DNA of 9,265 bases from Eubacterium sp. CAG:274 (lineage in GTDB: Bacteria; Bacillota; Clostridia; Lachnospirales; CAG-274): positions 24,722 through 33,986 of the forward strand of contig FR888508.1 in the NCBI GenBank assembly GCA_000432155.1, in the 5' to 3' direction. A model generated the notes under the pieces. It had not been told where the DNA came from. It did no database searches and was given only the letters and a program-made list of their open reading frames with translations. Positions 5,990 to 9,265 of the stretch are shown here, piece after piece; within the stretch, counting starts at the first letter, position 1; the number at the start of each line of letters is the position of its first letter. Made by a program: the position numbers and the translations under genes.

Positions 5990-8092
5990 TTATTCGCCTT
6001 TATTTGGTATAAAAACATCTTTTTTGCTTTCAGCAAAGAAAGAATCATTTCTCTTTTTTTCCATTTTATAAAATTCCATTTGTGAAGAAATAAGCTCTTT
6101 GCCTCTCTTGTCTTTTCTTCTGTATGTACCGTCATTTTGAGCTACTCTTGCCTTAATTGTATCGTTAAGGGTAATATCAAGTATTTTAACAATACGCTTC
6201 TTTAAATCTGGATTATCTACAGGGAAAGCAACCTCAACTCGTCTATCAAGGTTTCTAGGCATCCAATCTGCACTAGCAAGATAAATCTTTGGAGAGTCAT
6301 CATTCTGGAAGTAGTATATTCTACTATGTTCCAAAAATCTACCTACAATACTTATTACATTTATATTATCGCTTATACCGGCAATATTAGGTTTAAGACA
6401 GCAAATACCTCTTACAATAAGGTCAATTTTTACGCCAGCCTGAGATGCTCTGTAAAGTGCCTTAATAATATCCTTATCTACAAGGGAATTAACCTTTGCA
6501 GTAATTTTAGAAGGCTTACCGGCAAGGGCATTTTCTGTTTCTCTTTCTATTCTCTGTAAAAACATTGAACGCAAGTCTGTAGGAGCGACAGCAATTTTGT
6601 TCCAGCTTCTTGCTTTTGAATAGCCTGTCAATACATTGAAAAGTGATGATACATCACTAGCAATACTTTCTCTACAAGTAAACATACCCATATCAGTATA
6701 TAACTTAGCTGTTTTGTCATTGTAGTTACCAGTTCCTAAATGAACATATCTAACAATGCCCACTTCTTCCTGTCTTACTACAAGACATAGCTTACAATGA
6801 GTTTTTAAGCCTACTAAACCGTATATAACATGACAGCCGGCTTTTTCTAACTTCTTTGCCCAGTTGATATTGTTTTCTTCATCAAAACGAGCCTTTAATT
6901 CTACTAATACTGTAACCTGTTTGCCATTTTCGGCTGCATCAATAAGAGCCTTTATAATAGGAGAGTTACCAGAAACTCTGTAAAGTGTTTGCTTTATAGC
7001 AAGGACCTTAGGGTCAACAGCAGAATTTTTAACAAAGTTTACTACGCAATCAAAGGATTGGTATGGGTGATGAACCAGAACATCTCCCTGTTTGATAACT
7101 TCGTACATATCTTTATCTACAAATTCCGGTACAGGAAGTGGAGGCATAGGAGCATCACATAATTCCGGTCTATCTACAATGCCACCTAAGGCAAAAAATA
7201 CTGTCAAATCAAGTATACCATTAGCTTTGTAAATATATTCTTCGTCAAGGTTAAGCTGATTTTTAAGGAATTTATAGCATTTTTCGTTTATTCCTTTTTC
7301 CACTTCAAGTCTTACAGGTTCGCCCCAAATTCTTTGCTTTATAGATTCTTCTATTTCTTCCAATAAATCGTGGCTATCGTCTTCGTCAATATCAAGGTCA
7401 CTATTTCTAGTTATTCTAAAGCAATAAGCATTTGAAATTGGGAAGTCTACAAAAAGAGTTTTAATGTATTCCTTTACAATATCTTCAAGCATAATAATCT
7501 GTGTAGTACCGTCTTCTGATGGCAACTTAACAAGTCTAGGAATAACATTAGGAACTTGAACTAAGGCAAAATTTTTGTTCTTTTCAGTTGTTTCCACTAT
7601 AATGTTAAGACTTTTATTTGCTAAAAGAGGGAATGGTCTACTTTGGTCAATAGCCATTGGTGTAAGAATAGGAAATACAGTTGTGTCATAGTAATCCTTT
7701 ACAAAGGTTTTCTGTGCCTTTGAAAGCTCTTTGTATGTTAAAATATTTATTTTTTCGCTGTCTAAGAAAGGTAAAAGACTTCTGTTAAGACAGTTATACT
7801 GCTTTTGTGCCATTTCGTGTACTCTGGCACTAATTGCTGAAAGCTGTTGCTTTACACTTAATCCGGCAGGGTCTTTAGAAACTGAACCAGCAATTTTTCT
7901 ATCTATAAGACCAGAAACTCTAACCATAAAAAATTCGTCTAAGTTAGATGATGTAATGGCGAGAAACTTAAATCTTTCTATAATAGGGTTTGTCTTGTCA
8001 AAGGCTTCCTCTAAAACTCTTTCATTAAATTCCAACCAACTTAATTCTCTATTGTTGTAAAGCTCAGGGTTATCTAAATTTATAGTGTTCAT
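5990..8092 (-). CDS. ppk1: Polyphosphate kinase 1
   Basis: Ppk1 reversibly transfers the terminal phosphate of ATP to polyphosphate at the inner face of the membrane. The 700-residue protein is full length. The N-terminal domain opens with NRELSWLEFNERVLEEA (14-30) and SSNLDEFFMVRV (48-59). HHPYQSF (341-347) begins the first phospholipase-D-like catalytic half. The expected phosphorylated histidines are H432 in GLKTHCKL and H589 in GRFLEHSRIY, which by my alignment correspond to E. coli H435 and H592. ADWMPRNLDRRVE (608-620) is also typical. Its ATG shares one base with the upstream gene's TAA (TAATG), with GAGGTG seven bases before, so it is translationally coupled to the Ppx-like gene. No missing catalytic residue was seen. 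A second polyphosphate polymerase lies directly downstream as a separate transcription unit. Confidence 0.96.
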   Translation of the reverse strand: MNTINLDNPELYNNRELSWLEFNERVLEEAFDKTNPIIERFKFLAITSSNLDEFFMVRVSGLIDRKIAGSVSKDPAGLSVKQQLSAISARVHEMAQKQYNCLNRSLLPFLDSEKINILTYKELSKAQKTFVKDYYDTTVFPILTPMAIDQSRPFPLLANKSLNIIVETTEKNKNFALVQVPNVIPRLVKLPSEDGTTQIIMLEDIVKEYIKTLFVDFPISNAYCFRITRNSDLDIDEDDSHDLLEEIEESIKQRIWGEPVRLEVEKGINEKCYKFLKNQLNLDEEYIYKANGILDLTVFFALGGIVDRPELCDAPMPPLPVPEFVDKDMYEVIKQGDVLVHHPYQSFDCVVNFVKNSAVDPKVLAIKQTLYRVSGNSPIIKALIDAAENGKQVTVLVELKARFDEENNINWAKKLEKAGCHVIYGLVGLKTHCKLCLVVRQEEVGIVRYVHLGTGNYNDKTAKLYTDMGMFTCRESIASDVSSLFNVLTGYSKARSWNKIAVAPTDLRSMFLQRIERETENALAGKPSKITAKVNSLVDKDIIKALYRASQAGVKIDLIVRGICCLKPNIAGISDNINVISIVGRFLEHSRIYYFQNDDSPKIYLASADWMPRNLDRRVEVAFPVDNPDLKKRIVKILDITLNDTIKARVAQNDGTYRRKDKRGKELISSQMEFYKMEKKRNDSFFAESKKDVFIPNKGE

Positions 8093-9265
8093 TATAATAC
8101 ACCTCTTTTAATTATTGTGGCATTTAAGCCATATACTTCTCGGAACAGTTTTGTTTTTGCAATAAATGCCCATTTCTCAAGATTAATATTTTTAAGGGTT
8201 GTTAAGTATATATTTAATTTGCCATTTTTCATATTTACACTTACCTGTTCGAACTTTGGTGAATGGCTGGTATTTATGGCATTTGAAATTTGCAAAATTG
8301 CTGCTAACTTTGAAACCATTACTCTGTCTTCTTGACTAAGCTGATTATAAATAGGACTATCCATACTTGGAATATTTCCGTTGTGATAATAGCAAACTGT
8401 AGCAATTATCAATCTTTCGTGGTCGTTTATTCCTACAATATCCAAATTTGTTATAGTGTTATAGGAAAGGAGAGCGTGATTTCTTACATTTACATATTTG
8501 CCTATATCCTGTAAAATTGCAGAAACTTGTAAAAGTGTTCGTTCTCTTAATTTATAACCATGGAGCTTTTTCATTTTGTCATATATTTCAAGGGCAACAG
8601 AAGAAACTCTTGAAATATGACCAGTATCTCTGCCAAATCTTTCGGCTATACTTGTGGCTGACTGTAAAGTAAACTCCTCGTAGGCTTTAACTACAAAACT
8701 GGCTTCCTTAGGAAAGAGCATTTCAAACATTACAGCATCACTTAAAAGAACATTTGAAAGCAAAATGCTGTCATTTACTGTGTATTTTAAAAGTCGGTTA
8801 AGTACAATAAGTGATGGAAGAAGAACTTCGACTTCTTCTTGAGGAATATCGTATTCCATAGATATAGCCTCTGTACCTTTTTCCTTTGCTTTTTTGTACA
8901 TTTTAGTAAAGGCTGTTCTTTCCATAATACTAAAGTCTAAACTGTTTGTAGCATTACACATAGACGCAATAGTCTGTATTTCATTACCGGAAACTATAAA
9001 TTGGCTTAGTTTTTCTGGAATGGCATCAGACAATGTTTCAAAGAAAGGTGTTAAGTATTCTCTTATTACTTGAACATAATCTTTTGGACTATCTAAAGAT
9101 TCTTCAAAAAGTTCATTTATTCTTAAACCACCTATTTTTAAGCTATATGTATCTACCATTTTGCTGTTTTCCATAACATAAATATTTATGTTACCAGAAC
9201 CAAGCTGAACAAAAAGAGCGGAATTTCGTTTTTCAGCAGGTAAAACGGACATAATATGTCTGTTT
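8092..9265 (-). CDS. ppx: Ppx/GppA-like protein with C-terminal HD domain (5' end beyond window)
   Basis: Ppx/GppA proteins hydrolyse polyphosphate or pppGpp using an actin-like two-domain fold; many carry an HD-type domain at the C-terminus. What is visible begins in the middle: no stop precedes the ATG at 9252 (codons N-R-H-I), no ribosome site is seen, and the first visible block, FVQLGSGNINIYV, is the family's second phosphate-binding loop. The true start is therefore probably roughly 100-130 codons upstream, off the window. Counting from ATG 9252, the HD-like region spans about 205-330 (H212, QDIG 248-251, HERLIIATVCYYH 278-290). Two substitutions stand out: the loop normally reads D-x-G-x-G-S, but here Q16 replaces the Asp and N21 the Ser, and the HD pair is Q248-D249. 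Catalysis may be lost or altered. It is coupled to ppk1 by a one-base overlap. Confidence 0.85.
   Translation of the reverse strand, partial: NRHIMSVLPAEKRNSALFVQLGSGNINIYVMENSKMVDTYSLKIGGLRINELFEESLDSPKDYVQVIREYLTPFFETLSDAIPEKLSQFIVSGNEIQTIASMCNATNSLDFSIMERTAFTKMYKKAKEKGTEAISMEYDIPQEEVEVLLPSLIVLNRLLKYTVNDSILLSNVLLSDAVMFEMLFPKEASFVVKAYEEFTLQSATSIAERFGRDTGHISRVSSVALEIYDKMKKLHGYKLRERTLLQVSAILQDIGKYVNVRNHALLSYNTITNLDIVGINDHERLIIATVCYYHNGNIPSMDSPIYNQLSQEDRVMVSKLAAILQISNAINTSHSPKFEQVSVNMKNGKLNIYLTTLKNINLEKWAFIAKTKLFREVYGLNATIIKRGVL

Noticed and set aside
5844..6071. Plus-strand open frame across the ppk1 stop and hairpin array
   Set aside because: It covers an inverted-repeat array and the antisense of ppk1, with no protein-like features.
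7731..8514. Plus-strand open frames opposite ppk1 and the Ppx-like gene
   Set aside because: Antisense shadows of well-conserved coding sequence without ribosome sites.
8092..9252. Complete 386-residue Ppx-like protein starting at 9252
   Set aside because: The family's first domain is missing, no ribosome site precedes the ATG in the visible 13 bases, and the frame stays open to the window edge, so the start is off the window.

Overview
The window looks like chromosome from a low-GC, Gram-positive anaerobe of the Clostridia, most likely Lachnospiraceae. This rests on AT-rich DNA, GGAGG-type ribosome binding sites, TTGAAT-N17-TATAAT promoters, and the gene families present. All six genes read on the minus strand, so the transcriptional order runs from high to low coordinates.

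Layout in transcriptional order: (1) a Ppx/GppA-like gene (5' end off the window) overlapping a complete ppk1 by one base, followed by a terminator; (2) a 446-base spacer with an array of short hairpins and a sigma-A promoter; (3) a two-gene operon of a VTC-type polyphosphate polymerase domain protein and a DUF4956 four-helix membrane protein; (4) a type II restriction-modification cassette, C5 methyltransferase then an Eco47II/Sau96I-like endonuclease; (5) a second spacer with the native terminator, a second hairpin array and another promoter; (6) a fused EcfA1-EcfA2 ATPase gene of an ECF vitamin transporter, running off the window at base 1.

Four observations stand out. First, the R-M cassette is bracketed by a 54-bp direct repeat that is the 3' end of the DUF4956 gene, with one synonymous difference. 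The endonuclease stop codon lies across the junction, and the native terminator now sits behind the endonuclease. This is the footprint of insertion with a long target duplication, with no integrase or transposase inside. Second, the two hairpin arrays, in opposite orientation, share their first three hairpins with paired (compensatory) changes in the stems, so they look like two copies of an unnamed structured intergenic element. Third, two unrelated polyphosphate-making systems, Ppk1 and a VTC-domain polymerase, sit side by side. Fourth, the Ppx-like protein has substitutions at expected active-site and HD-motif positions, suggesting it is not an ordinary exopolyphosphatase.

The polyphosphate genes plausibly form one functional neighbourhood (synthesis by Ppk1, sensing or turnover by the Ppx-like protein, synthesis or membrane handling by VTC plus DUF4956). 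The R-M cassette is a later arrival that left every host reading frame intact. No tRNA, rRNA, CRISPR array, transposase or integrase was seen.
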